Assembly: GCA_949987705.1 (NCBI GenBank)
Contig: OX465282.1
Span: 92,244,070 to 92,308,069, forward strand
Direction: 5' to 3'
DNA from: Thereva unica
Taxonomy: Eukaryota; Arthropoda; Insecta; Diptera; Therevidae
Length of the DNA: 64,000 nt
Positions 45,669-57,620 of this stretch are shown in pieces. The translations under genes and the position numbers were made by a program. The stretch's first letter is position 1, and each line of letters begins with the position of its first letter. The notes beneath the pieces were generated by a model, which did not search any database, had not been told where the DNA came from, and saw only the letters and a program-made list of their open reading frames with translations.

Positions 45669-46518
45669 CGCCATCGGATGGATGGAATGAATTTTGTATG
45701 TAGAGGCCATCATTGAAAAATGTATAGTTTTCGAAATAATGCAAAAAATTGAAAAAAAAAAATTGGTTTTGGTTGTGAAGCTACCTTGAAAGATAAAAAC
45801 TTCACTTAAAGTATACCCAGGTCTTTGTTGCCCATATTGATTGACATTCACTGATCCCTCTTTGTTGGTTTCGTTCTATACAGTATTGCGCCCTTGTCGT
45901 ATCTGCTATTCCGTAGGTGTAAATTCAACAAGGGTCGTCTTCGTCCCAATTCTTTATTTGACAATGGTAAGGTCGTATTTTATTTTTTATTTTAATTACT
46001 GAAGAAACAACAGATATATATTGCAAAAAAACATAGATTATAAGATTAAAAATACAAATTAAAAACAACAATATATATCCTAAACGCTTCTTACTTAGAT
46101 AATATAATATAACTAGCTTACCAACGAATGATACAATGATACAAAACTACTGTGTGCCACACGGATTGAATAGATAGACTTTTAGAATTACAATTAATAT
46201 ACATATATCTTACATTGTCCTAAGTGACATCAATTAATTTTTAAAAGATAACTACTAATACCCGATAAGAATGTTTAAAATCTTACGCTTAAATTCAGCC
46301 TCCTTGGTATTACATATATCTACAACAAGAAACTTATTGTTATACTGCTCGCACATTCTGTACAGTGGAGCTCTCAGACCGGCGTTGGTTCTAGCTTTAT
46401 TAAGAGAGAACAAGTCTTTCGAACGAGTGGCCCGGGTGGGAATCCTAAAACAAACTTGAGATAACTGATGCATGCATATTGCAATAATTGTTTACTGCTA
46501 CTTATGCTTCCCTATCAA
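45669..46518. other. No gene recognised
   Basis: Short overlapping frames at 46255-46473 on both strands lack motifs. The preceding 300 bases are AT-rich. Confidence 0.4.
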
Positions 46519-49500
46519 TCCTTACTAATATTATAAATGCGAAAGTAACTCTGTCTGTCTGTCTGTCTGTCTGTATGTTACGCTTTCACGCCTAAACCAC
46601 TAAACCGATTTTGATGAAATTTGCAACAGACATAGTTTAGACCTTGGAGACGGACATAGGCTACTTTTTATGGAGAACAAAAGGGTTGAAGGGGGTGAAA
46701 TGGGGTTCAATAAGTTGTAAGGGGATTTTTTTCTATTGTATAAAAAGTAACTGACTGACAGACAACGCACAACCTAAACCGCTAGAGCTAAAGGGCTGAA
46801 ATTTTGACTGTGCATCCCTATAATGACGTTTACATCCACTAAAGAGCGATTTTTCGAAATTCATCCCCTAAGGGTGTGAAATGGGGTTTTTACAAACCGC
46901 TAAAGCTATAGGGCTGAAATTTGGACAGTGCATACCTATAATGGAGTGGAAATCCACTATAAAGCGATTTTTCGAAATTCATCCCCTAAGGGGGTGAATT
47001 GGGGTTTACCCAAACCGCTGGAGCTTTAGGGCTGAAATTTGGACACTGCATCCCTATAATGGCGTGGACATCCACTATAAAGCGATTTTTCGAAATTCAT
47101 CCCCTAAGGGGGTGAAATGGGGTTTATCCAAACCGTTGGAGCTATAGGGCTGAAATTTTAACAGGGCATCCCTATAATGGTGTGGACATCCACTAAGAAG
47201 CGATTTTTCGAAATTCATCCCCTAAAGGGGTGAAATGGGGTTTACCCAAACCGCTGGAGCTATAGGGCTGAAATTTTGACAGTGCATCCCTATAATGACG
47301 TTTACATCCACTAAAGAGCGATTTTTCGAAATTCATCCCCTAAGGGGGTGAAATGGGGTTTATCCAAACCGTTGGAGCTATAGGGCTGAAATTTTGACAG
47401 TGCATCCCTATAATGGCGTGGACATCCACTATAAAGCGATTTTTCGAAATTCATCCCTTAAGGGGGTGAAATGGGGTTTATCCAAACCGCTGGAGCTATA
47501 GGGTTGAAATTTTAACAGTGCATCCCTATAATGACGTGGACATCCACTATAAAGCGATTTTTCGAAATTCATCCCCTAAGGGTGTGAAATGGGGTTTTTA
47601 CAAACCCCTAAAGCTATAGGGCTGAAATTTTGACAGTGCATCCCTATAATGACGTTTACATCCACTAAAGAGCGATTTTTCGAAATTCATCCCCTAAGGG
47701 TGTGAAATGGGGTTTTTACAAACCGCTAAAGCTATAGGGCTGAAATTTGGACAGTGCATCCCTATAATGGAGTGGAAATCCACTATTAGGCGATTTTTCG
47801 AAATTCATCCCCTAAGGGGGTGAAATGGGGTTTACCCGCTGGAGCTAAACGGCTGAAATTTTGACAGTGCATCTCTATAAAGACGTGGACATTTACTAAG
47901 AAGCGATTTTTCGAAATTCATCCCCTAAGGGGGTGAATTGGGGTTTACCCAAACCGCTCGAGCTTTAGGGCTGAAATTTGGACACTGCTCCCTATAATGG
48001 CGTGGACATCCACCATAACGCGATTTTTCGAAATTCATCCCCTAAGGGGGTGAAATGGGGTTTATCCAAACCGTTGGAGCTATAGGGCTGAAATTTTGAC
48101 AGGGCATCCCTATAATGGCGTGGACATCCACTAAGAAGCGATTTTTCGAAATTCATCCCCTAAGGGGGTGAAATGGGGTTTACCCAAACCGCTGGAGCTA
48201 TAGGGCTGAAATTTTGATAGTGCATCCCTATAATGGCGTGGACATCCACTAAGAAGCGATTTTTCAAAATTCATACCATAAGGGGGTGAAACGGGGTTTA
48301 TCCAAACCGCTAAAGTTATAGGGCTGAAATTTTAACAGTGCATCCCTATAATGGCGTGGACATCCACTATTAGGCGATTTTTCGAAATTCATCCCTTAAG
48401 GGGGTGAAATGGGGTTTATCCAAACCGCTGGAGCAATAGGGCTGAAATTTTAACAGTGCATCCCTATAATGACGTGGACATCCATTAAAGAGCGATTTTT
48501 CAAAATTCATCCCCTAAGGGTGTTAAATGGGGTTTTTACAAACCGTTAAAGCTATAGGGCTGAAATTTTGACAGTGCATGCCTATAATGACGTTTACATC
48601 CACTAAAGAGCGATTTTTCGAAATTCATCCCCTAAGGGGGTGAAATGTGGTTTATCCAAAACCGTTGGAGCTATAGGGCTGAAATTTTGACAGTGCATCC
48701 CTATAATGGCGTGGACATCCACTATAAAGCAATTTTTCGAAATTCATCCCTTAAGGGGGTGAAATGGGGTTTATCCAAACCGCTGGAGCTATAGGGTTGA
48801 AATTTTAAAAGTGCATCTCTATAATGACGTGGACATCAACTATAAAGCGATTTTTCGAAATTCATCCCCTAAGGGTGTGAAATGGGGTTTTTACAAACCG
48901 CGAAAGCTATAGGGCTGAAATTTGGACAGTGCAACCCTATAATGGAGTGGACATCCACTATAAAGCGATTGTTCAAAATTCATCCCCTAAGGGGGTGAAA
49001 TGGGGTTTATCCGCTGGAGCTAAACGGCTGAAATTTTGACAGTGCATCTCTATAAAGACGTGGACATTTACTAAGAAGCGATTTTTCGAAATTCATCCTC
49101 TAAAGGGGTAAAATTTGGTTTACCAAACTACTGGAGCTACAGGGTTGAAATTTGGACAGTGCATCCCTATAATGACATGGACATCCACTAAGAGGCGATT
49201 TCTCGAAATTCATCCCCTAAGGGGATGAAATGGGGTTAACCCAAACCTCTGAAGCTGATGGGCTGAAATTTTGACAGTGCATCCCTATAATCACGTAGAA
49301 ATGAATGACTCGAAATTCACTTTATTTAATATTCATTTGTGATTGCTTCATAATTTCTTACATCCACGTAAATAGGCGAACAAACTTAACGAACGTTCGT
49401 CAAACCATAAAATGTCACTTTTCTTGATGACATATACATGCCAATCTACTTTAAAACTTGCAGATTTGTTGAGCAGAGGTGATATTCGCAGCAATTTGTT

Positions 49501-49646
49501 TACCATATTTATTAAAAATATGCACTATAATAAACCCTTTTTAGGGATAATAACAGCTGACTTTTTTGTTGGTTTTTTTTAAGGAAAACATTGCACATAA
49601 TACTCAGTTTTTAAAGGCGTTGCAAGGCACGCGGGTTTTATGCTAG
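46519..49646 (+). mobile_element. Helitron 3, complete, mostly a 118-bp tandem array
   Basis: Begins TCCTTACTAATATTATAAAT at 46519 after an A, passes a CTGT microsatellite (46551-46574) and a CGCTTTCACGCCTAAACCAC block. It ends with CGTTGCAAGGCACGCGGG, TTTTATG and CTAG at 49643-49646 followed by T. The A|T target and 5' TC / 3' CTAG with a preceding hairpin are the Helitron hallmarks. It encodes no visible protein. Confidence 0.87.
46760..49290. repeat. 118-bp tandem repeat, about 21 units
   Basis: Each unit carries AAACCGCTGGAGCTATAGGG, CTGAAATTTTGACAGTGCAT, CCCTATAATGGCGTGGACAT, GCGATTTTTCGAAATTCATC and CCCTAAGGGGGTGAAATGGG. Spacing between AAACCG starts is 118 (47012, 47130, 47248, 47366). 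Variant types (ACGTTTACATCCACTAAAGAG, GAGTGGAAATCC, AGACGTGGACATTTACT) recur in the same order, including a shared short deletion before GCTGGAGCTAAACGG at about 47835 and 49012, so blocks of several units were duplicated. Confidence 0.95.
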
Positions 49647-49647
49647 T

Positions 49648-51692
49648 ATTTTCATAAAATTACCTTTTATCTCTTCTTGCGTTAAGTTTGACTTCTTTGT
49701 TTCAATTCAATAATTTTGTCCTTCATCAAGGGTAAGCAAATAAAATACGCAGAGCTTTCCGTATGTGACGAAAAAGTCTTGTTTATATTGTATTTTTCAA
49801 TTGTCGAAGAATTTCATTACCAAAGGAGGGATACAAAATGACACCATCCCATCAGTATGTGTTTATTTTTGCTTTAATGTTTAATTAAAACCAAATTCCA
49901 CTCTTTTGGTACTATAAAACCGCTCTAAATCTCCAAACTTCAATACATTTTCCCTAAACATTCTGCACCAGCTTCAATCACAGAATCAATTCAAGAAAGC
50001 ACCAAAAAAATAACAAAAAAAATCCCGCAAATTTATGCATTTATACCAAACGAATCCCCCGCACTTCTAAGGAGTTAACAGTAATAATGGAAATCCTTAA
50101 GAAGCGTTTCGTCACAGAATTAAGCTTCCCTTATCAGTCGTACAACAGGCAATTGTAGGCCTCATTAATGCATATCAGCCTCCTAAATAATCAAAGTCAG
50201 ACCCTTTTCACCGAAGGATCTCTTCTCGAGAATACATTAAAGCGGCCGTTCGACGTCATTTTTATTGAGGAAACCGAAGAGATAGATTGCCAATTTCTTC
50301 AGTGTGGACTCCGTAGAGAATACAACACATAAAACCTCGATACATAAGTTCCACACATCCAGGAAAGTTTGCTCCATTGCCAAGGGCGGCTTACGGAAAT
50401 ATTCGAATTGGGGAAAATCCTATAAAAACTTTTTTCATAAACTCGCCTTCTCTCTCCCCGGGAGCTGCAGGAATTTTCTTCTTCGTTCCGTAAATCAAGT
50501 GGAAAATGTTGAAAATACTATTCTGGCCGACTTGTCATAGGGCACCCGAACGATTGTTTCACCGATTCCTAGTCTAGGTCCTGCAAGGCGTCAAGGATAT
50601 AACGAGTTTCCTGGAAACACTCATTAGGCTGATTTGATTGCGCAATCTGGTATCGCTTAGCCATCTGTCGACAGTATTTGCTTAGTCCTTAATTAGGTTA
50701 GAAGGATTTCTTTTGGAGTTGTAGAGGAGTTATAATAGCTGCGGTGATTATTTGCTCATTATTTTAGTTTTCAAAAGGATTTAATACTCGTATATAAACT
50801 CATGCTTAAGCAGTTTAAGAGCTGTTAAAAGTTTATCTTATATCCTTAACTGCAGAATGTCGCACGTGATTTTATCTCAATGAGATGGAAGATTTCCAGT
50901 TATTTTATGAGAATTAACCGCTTTCAAGTTTTCATTTTGAAATAATTAAGGAAAATGTCTTTACCAAGTTTCTTTTGCGACTGGAATTGATATCGTTTGT
51001 GAGAATTAGATTCATCCAAAAATACCTCAGCTTTAACGTAAATCCTTTAACAGAATCTTTCGTTCTTGTAGTTTTTCTCATTAAACACAATAAAATATTT
51101 ATGAATTTTTAACTGAAAATAATACGGTAGGAACTAGGGTTTATACAAAACCTGACTTCCAAAAACCGGTTTTCGAGTTTTAACTTTTCCAAGAAACCGG
51201 TTTAAACGGGTTTCGAGTTTTTAAATACGAAGAAGAAGACAAACGGATGATACATTTAGAGGTCCTTTTTTCAGCGGGAATTTTAAGATAGATCACGCGT
51301 GAGTTGTGTCAAACTGTTATGGTATATTTGTTCAGCATTGTTTGACATTTCATCATGAAATCTACTGTTTTCAACCAAATATGTAATGTGCTCAGCGATG
51401 AGACCCCATTTCTAGGTTAATGGCTACGTCAATTTTCAAAGTTGGGCAAAGGGCTAAAGAGTAACCCAAAGAAGTTCAAGACCATTCATACAGACAAAAC
51501 AAAGGCTGGGAGTGGTTAATTCATCGGTCCAGATTTCTTAAAAAATTGTGATTGACGCCCGTTATCGCGTCGTGCAAAGGATTATTTGCTGTCTGAAATT
51601 AAAGCAAGATGACGCTGCGTGCTACAGAGCTCTTGAAACCAAGGCTTTATTGCTATAACAAGTCCGTGAGCTGTTAATTTCACCTTACGGAC
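49648..51692. other. 2 kb without recognisable gene
   Basis: The frame 50304-50540 plus (78 codons) shows no known motif. At 51140-51215 a cluster of AAAACCGGTTT words resembles sequence at about 61660-61720, probably another dispersed element. This stretch is flanked by Helitron ends pointing towards each other's tails. Confidence 0.4.
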
Positions 51693-52330
51693 CAGCGCAC
51701 AGTGGGGCAAAATGCCAAAAAGCTGGCCAAAATTCGAAAAATCGAAGTTCGATTTTCGAACCCTTAGCCTGATATCTAGTAGGAGACCCCTGCCACACAT
51801 TAAATCGGTTTATGGCGGTCAGGTGTCCTTTTCTCTTCGCAGGATCGGTTTAAAAGTGACAGTTACAGCAAGTGTTTGTGTGAATTTTTAAGCCCTTGAC
51901 GAAGCTGCTATTTGTTATGCGTATTATTCAATCGTGTGAAAAGTTATTAAATTAAAAAAATATGGACTATGATCCTCAAGATATGTAGAAAACTTTTCTA
52001 TAAGCAATATTGTCTATTTTCATATCTGTATGCATTAATTAATTAATGAAAGACAGTGAAATTTTTATTATTTTTGCTGGAAAATCTTTTGTTAAAGAAG
52101 CCCAACAAAAAAGTCTCGCTAGGTCCCGCTTTAAATTTTTTTTAATAATATGTTCCTTAAACATTTCTACACAAAATACAAACAAAAATTGAGACTTTTT
52201 GCGATCTTTTAGTCGGTGGACGTTTTTATTTAAGAAGTGCATCATTTTATGGGTTATTTCCACCATATTTGTGTATAAATAACTTTTTAATGGATTCATA
52301 TTACATATCTTATGTATGTATTATATAATA

Positions 52331-53180
52331 CTAGCATAAAACCCGCGTGCCTTGCAACGCCTTTAAATAAAAACTGTTTATTATGTGCAATAGTTTCCTT
52401 CAAAAAAAAAAAAAAGTCAGCTGTTTATTATCCCTAAAAAGGATTTATTATAGTGCATTTTTTTAATAAATATAGTAAACAAATTGCTGCGTATATCACC
52501 TCTGCTCAACAAATCTGCAAGTTTTGAAGCAGAGATTGGCATGTATATGTCATCAAGAGAAGTGACATTTTAGGGTTTGACGAAAGTTCGTTAAGTTTGT
52601 TCGCCTATTTACGTGGGTGCAAGAAATTATGAAGCAATCACAAATATATATTAAATAAAGTGAATTTCGAGTCATTCATTTTTTCGTGGTTATAAGGATG
52701 CACTGTCAAAATTTCAGCCCTTCAGCTTCAGAGGTTTGGGTTAACCCCATTTCATCCCTTTTTCACCCCTTTAGGGGATGAATTTCGAAAAATCGCTTCT
52801 TAGTAAATGTCCACGTCATTATAGAGATGCACTGTCAAAATTTCAGCTGTTTAGCTCCAGCGGTTTGGGTTAACCCCATTTAACCCCCTTAGGGAATAAA
52901 TTTCAAAAAATCGTTCCTAAGTGGATGTCCACGTTATTATAGTGATGCACGGTCACAATTAGAGCCCTTCAGCTTCAGCGGTGTGGGTTAACCCCATTTC
53001 ACCCCCTTAGGGAATGAATTTCGCAAAATCGCTTCTTAGTGGATGTCCACGTCATTAAGAGGATGCACTGTCAAAATTTCAGCCCTATAGCTCCAGCGGT
53101 TTGGGTAAACCCCATTTCACCCCCTTAGGGGATGAATTTCGAAAAATCGCTTTATAGTGGATATCTACGTCATTATAGGG
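52331..53180 (-). mobile_element. Helitron 4, 3' part only
   Basis: CTAG at 52331-52334 preceded by A, then GCATAAAACCCGCGTGCC and about four 118-bp units (52700-53180) in the opposite orientation to Helitron 3, from which it differs by scattered substitutions. It stops inside a unit at TATAGGGAT, where the 3' end of LINE B1 begins. The rest of the Helitron was not found on the far side of B1. Confidence 0.8.
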
Positions 53181-56100
53181 ATCTTTCTTTGTGCCCCTTT
53201 AATCCCTCATGGGACATAGGGCGGAAACAGTTGCCCTGCAGCGGACTCTGTTTTGCGCGACAGCTCTCAGCTCTGACCAGGATCTCCCAGTTGTTGCGGC
53301 CTCTGCTAGTAGGGTCCTCCTCCACGTTGTTCTAGGTCTTCCAACTCGACGGGATCCTTGCGGGTTCCAGTCAAGGGCTTGTTTGGCTAGGTTTTCGTTA
53401 TCGCGTCGCAAGGTGTGGCCAACCCAATTCCATTTCCTTCGCCTGATTTGGTCGTCTATCCTTTCTTGGCCGGCACGGCGCCATAGCTCTTCATTTGAAA
53501 TTCTATCTTGCCAGCGGATTTTTAGGATACGACGCAGGCATCTGTTGATGAAGACTTGTAGGCGCCCTGTGATGAATTGGGTGACTTTCCATGTTTCGCA
53601 ACCGTACAAAAGAACTGCCTTAACGTTGGAGTTGAACAGCCGCAATTTGGTGTTAGTTGAGATCTCCGTTGATCTCCATATGCGGAACAGGCATGCATAT
53701 GCGCCTCGTGCTTTATTTATTCTGGAACTGACGTCTTCTTCTGCACCGCCATTTTCGGTAATAATGCTACCGAGGTAGCAGAATTTATCTACCAGTTCCA
53801 CGTCACGGTTATTCAGCGCAGTTCGTTCAAGTGTGTTTGCATTTATCCGCATTTCTTTGGTTTTGTTCGGATTCAGCCTTAAGCCTGCTAGACTACTTTC
53901 TGTTGCCAAATTGTTTAACATGTTTTTTAGCTCCTGATGCCTGTGGGCCAGCAAACAGATATCATCCGCGTAGTCGAGGTCCTTAAGGCGATCTAGCAAA
54001 CCCCATTGTATGCCGCCTGTTCTACTATCTAGAGCGCCGACAAGAATGTCATTTATTACTATAAGAAATAGTAATGGCGAAAGTAGACATCCTTGTCGTA
54101 CTCCTGAATTCACCTCGAAGCTGTCGGATAATTTTCCATTATGGAGAACTCTGCATTTGGAATTGTTGTAAAGGGCTTTTATCAATTCTATTATTTTATC
54201 AGGCAGTCCACGTCGCCGTAATGCCTGCCATATAAAGCTCCTATTAACCGAGTCGAACGCTTTCTCATAATCTACGAAAGCAAGGTAAAGGGGGGATCGG
54301 AATTCAGTAGACTGCTCCACTATGATTCTCAAGGTGTTAATATGGTCTATACATGAGCGGCCCTTCCTGAATCCGGCCTGCTGCCTTCTAAGCGTTCGGT
54401 CTACTGCCTCTCTTATCCTTGATAATATAACGTGGGACAGGATTTTACCCACAGTAGATAATAGACAGATGCCTCTCCAGTTGTCGCATATTGTTAGGTC
54501 CCCCTTTTTGGGTATTTTGACTATGATACCTTCCGTCCAATCCTCCGGAAAGGTACAGGTGTTCCATGCTATTTCCAGGATTGGCTGAAGCGCATCTGCT
54601 ATGAGGCTTGAATCGGCTTTCAACAATTCTGGCGGGATGCCATCTTTTCCAGCTGCTTTACCATTGGCCATCGCATGAATTGCGGTTACTATTTCCGTCT
54701 TGGATGGGGCCCGGGTGTTGATTCTTATCGGCTGTGCATTGTTGCTGTTTTCCTGAGGTTCTTGTGCAAGTGAACCATTCAGGGCGGCGAAGAAGTAATC
54801 TCTCCATCTTTGGAGTTGCTCCTCGTCGCTGCACAACAGCCTTCCATCCTCACTCTTAACGGCATGTTTTTTAGTAGAGTGCTTTCCCGAGAGCTGTTTA
54901 GTAATTTGGTACAGCACTTTACTGTTGCCTGTGTTTGCCGCGTTTTCCGCTTTTTCTGCGAGCTCATTTATCTGCTGCCTTTTATCACGCCGCACACTTC
55001 TCTTTACTTCCCGGTGTAATTGGGAATATTCCCGTTCAAGTTGGTGACGTCTTTCCGGGTCGCTTGTAGAGTTTACGTTATTTTTGAGGGCCCTCCTGCG
55101 TTCTATTTTTTGCCAGGTAGTGTCCGAGATCCAATGTTGCATGTTTCTCTGGACATAACCGACGCTCGTTTCCGCAGCCGTCAATATAGCGCCCTTTGTT
55201 CTACTCCACAGCTCTTCAATATTTGTGTCGTCAGAAACGGTTTGCTGGTTTAATATTTGCTGCAGGTTTCCAGCAAATTCTCGCTTTTTAGCGGTCTCCT
55301 GCAGAAGGTCAACGTTAAACCGTCTACGGTTTATAACATCACGTTGAACGTTTCTGATTGCAGCGATTCTAAGGCGAATAGTTGCTACTACCAAATGGTG
55401 GTCGCTTCCAGTGTCCGCTCCCCTGAAGCTCCTGACATCCTCCAGAATGGTTCTCCATCTGCGGCTGACGGCCACGTGATCTATCTGATTTCTCGTTCTA
55501 CCATCGGGTGATACCCAGGTCTCTTTGTGTATCTTCTTGTGGCAAAAGTAAGTTCCACCTACCATGAGTTGATGGGAACTACAAAAGTCAACGAAAAGCT
55601 CACCATTGTTATTGGTAACCTGGCTTAGGCCTTGTTTTCCAATTGTTTGTTCAAGACCGGTGTTGTCGCGGCCGATTTGTGCGTTTAAGTCACCCATTAA
55701 TACAATGATGTCTCCCCTTGGAATAGAGCGAAAAACCTCATTCAGTCGCATATAGAACTCGTCTTTGATGTCATCTTCTGCGTCTTCAGTTGGAGCATAG
55801 CATTGGACTACCGTAGTACTTCTTAGTCTGGTATGCAGGCGCACGGTAATAATCCTCTCAGAAACTGGTGACCAGCTAATGAGGCTGGACCTGGCTTCTT
55901 TGGTGAGTATTACGCCAACGCCACTCCTACGGCTTTCAGTTTCATTTCTCCCAGAATATAAGAAGGACTCACCATTTGGGCAGATATGTTCCCCCGCATC
56001 GGGCCATCTGGTCTCGCTAAGTCCCATGATCTTGATTTTATATCGATTCATCTCGTTGAGGACTTCATCCAGCCGTCCCTCAGCAAGCATTGCTCTCACA

Positions 56101-56456
56101 TTCCATGATCCGATTCGTGTCCTTGTTCGAAAAGCAAAGGTCGTCGTCGTGTTGTCCATCCGGTTCCGAGGCATTGTTTGCCGATTCGTAGCAATGGTGA
56201 TTTTTATGGGAGCGGGTTGCTAACCCTCAGCCCAACCGACTTAAAGCTCTGTTTTGTGGCGCAGAGAGATCGCCATTCGCCCGTCTCCCGTTAGCTCCTT
56301 CCGAAGAAGTACCCCAGAGGGCACCGCGGGGAGGTGGGATTAGGACTTGCTAACAGGTCTGCTAGGTGTTTGTATGCAGTGGATCTTCTCGGATTTTAAT
56401 AGAAGTGACAAATCGGGTGTCACCACCTTCCGAGATCTTTGTTAGCCGTTCGCCCC
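53181..56456 (-). mobile_element. LINE B, copy B1: full-length RTE-like retrotransposon
   Basis: The minus-strand element contains a 5' untranslated region (about 56456-56175, with GATCTCGGAAGGTGGTGACA), one complete 991-codon frame and a short 3' end after the stop (AAAGGGGCACAAAGAAAG). Its 3' end lies within a Helitron 118-bp unit. Copies B0, B2 and B3 in this window are deleted or truncated, so B1 is the reference copy. Confidence 0.85.
53199..56174 (-). CDS. LINE B1 endonuclease-reverse transcriptase, intact
   Basis: 991 residues. The N-terminal APE-like endonuclease (residues about 15-260) shows IGSWNVRAML, GLSETRWPD, CYAPTEDAEDD, VLMGDLNAQIG and GSDHHLVVATIR, each carrying an expected catalytic or binding residue. 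The RT (about 490-780) shows NWRGICLLSTVGK, AGFRKGRSCIDH, LAFVDYEKAFDSV, NSGVRQGCLLSPLLF and LDYADDICLLAHR (catalytic D in VDYEKAFD, and D-D in YADD). The C-terminus has YLGSIITENG, VLLYGCETW and RKWNWVGHTLRRDNEN. No stop or shift is present. The start is the first ATG of the frame, and upstream sequence is GC-richer untranslated leader. The family copies itself by target-primed reverse transcription. The clade is RTE-like by architecture (no separate ORF1 seen); exact clade not determined. Confidence 0.92.
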   Translation of the reverse strand: MPRNRMDNTTTTFAFRTRTRIGSWNVRAMLAEGRLDEVLNEMNRYKIKIMGLSETRWPDAGEHICPNGESFLYSGRNETESRRSGVGVILTKEARSSLISWSPVSERIITVRLHTRLRSTTVVQCYAPTEDAEDDIKDEFYMRLNEVFRSIPRGDIIVLMGDLNAQIGRDNTGLEQTIGKQGLSQVTNNNGELFVDFCSSHQLMVGGTYFCHKKIHKETWVSPDGRTRNQIDHVAVSRRWRTILEDVRSFRGADTGSDHHLVVATIRLRIAAIRNVQRDVINRRRFNVDLLQETAKKREFAGNLQQILNQQTVSDDTNIEELWSRTKGAILTAAETSVGYVQRNMQHWISDTTWQKIERRRALKNNVNSTSDPERRHQLEREYSQLHREVKRSVRRDKRQQINELAEKAENAANTGNSKVLYQITKQLSGKHSTKKHAVKSEDGRLLCSDEEQLQRWRDYFFAALNGSLAQEPQENSNNAQPIRINTRAPSKTEIVTAIHAMANGKAAGKDGIPPELLKADSSLIADALQPILEIAWNTCTFPEDWTEGIIVKIPKKGDLTICDNWRGICLLSTVGKILSHVILSRIREAVDRTLRRQQAGFRKGRSCIDHINTLRIIVEQSTEFRSPLYLAFVDYEKAFDSVNRSFIWQALRRRGLPDKIIELIKALYNNSKCRVLHNGKLSDSFEVNSGVRQGCLLSPLLFLIVINDILVGALDSRTGGIQWGLLDRLKDLDYADDICLLAHRHQELKNMLNNLATESSLAGLRLNPNKTKEMRINANTLERTALNNRDVELVDKFCYLGSIITENGGAEEDVSSRINKARGAYACLFRIWRSTEISTNTKLRLFNSNVKAVLLYGCETWKVTQFITGRLQVFINRCLRRILKIRWQDRISNEELWRRAGQERIDDQIRRRKWNWVGHTLRRDNENLAKQALDWNPQGSRRVGRPRTTWRRTLLAEAATTGRSWSELRAVAQNRVRCRATVSALCPMRD

Positions 56457-57180
56457 CCAATATTTTAGGAATGTCATCTGGTCCTATTTGGGCATTCTCC
56501 ATTGTCTTCTTCATTTTTGTTGCTTTCATTTGTTAAAGCATCGAACATTTTCCTTTAGAACAGCTGATGGTTTCAAGCACGATATGCTTATACTTACCCA
56601 AGAAATGATTTGCAGCTTTTGAAGAATTTAAAAGATTATGAAAGTGTCAATAAGGAAATTTCAAAGTGCGCAATGAAAAATTTTTTCTCCGGCTTTTTTA
56701 TTACTTATCAGAGGAACTATCAGAGGAAATGGTTGCAGTTGTACTTTTTGATGACGAAGCTCTTGTAGACAAGGCAAAAAAATGAAGAAAAACCATAGAG
56801 GAAGGCCCAAATAGATCCAGATATCATTCCTAAAATATTGAATTTATACCTCGCGGTAGCGACCCCTAAACCTCAGTCTAAAAATCTCAAAAAATTACAG
56901 TAATCCTTTTTTATATAGTAGAACAAAGTAACAAGGTGCCCCAAAGAAAATTAAGAAAAAAGTTTTTAAGGACCACCCCAATTTGTATATTATACTATTA
57001 TTTTCAAAAAAATATTCTGAATTTTCAGTTTTAAAGATTTAAAATGCTCGTATCCACTTATTTGCGACTTGTAATCATCAGACATTCAATAAATCCTTTG
57101 TTAGTCTACATGGTTATATTTTCAGGAGTGATTTCCATACAAGTTTTTATTTAAAATTTTATTTTTTTATTAAAAAAGGC
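56457..57180. other. No gene recognised (inside the Transib-like unit)
   Basis: Sequence between the LINE B1 leader and the 122-bp array. Short frames only; I looked for transposase motifs and did not see any. Confidence 0.4.
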
Positions 57181-57620
57181 CGCCAAATTCGAAATCAACG
57201 ACCCGAAAAAAACCCGTATACCAAGTTTTGCAACAATTGAAGGATATTTCCCTACTTTTAGTCGCCATTTGAAGCCGCCATCTTGCTTATGAAAAAATGG
57301 ACACTAAATTCGTTATCAGGTACCCCAAAAAAACCCGTATACCAAGTTTTATAGCAATTGAAGGATATTTTACTTCTTTTAGTCGCCATTTTGAAGCCGC
57401 CATCTTGTTTATGAAAAAATGGACACTAAATTCGTAATCAGCGACCCCAAAAACCCCCGTATACCCAGTTTTGTAGCAATTGAAGGATATTTAACTACTT
57501 TTGGTCGCCATTTTGAAGCCGCCATCTTGTTTATGGAAAAATGGACACTAAGTTCGTGATCACCGATCCCAAAAACCCCCGTATACCAAATTTCAAATTA
57601 ATTGGTTAATGTTAAAGACT
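57180..57620. repeat. Tandem repeat, about 122-bp unit, 3.6 copies
   Basis: Units share CCCGTATACCAAGTTTT, CAATTGAAGGATATTT, GTCGCCATTTTGAAGCCGCC and GAAAAAATGGACACTAAATT. The array runs up to the right terminal repeat of the Transib-like element. Confidence 0.9.

Noticed and set aside
46760..49290. Regular 118-bp repeats that could suggest a CRISPR array
   Set aside because: Units are contiguous with no unique spacers, the whole array lies between Helitron ends and the sequence is eukaryotic.
53209..53778. 189-codon plus-strand frame
   Set aside because: Shadow of the intact LINE B1 coding sequence on the opposite strand.
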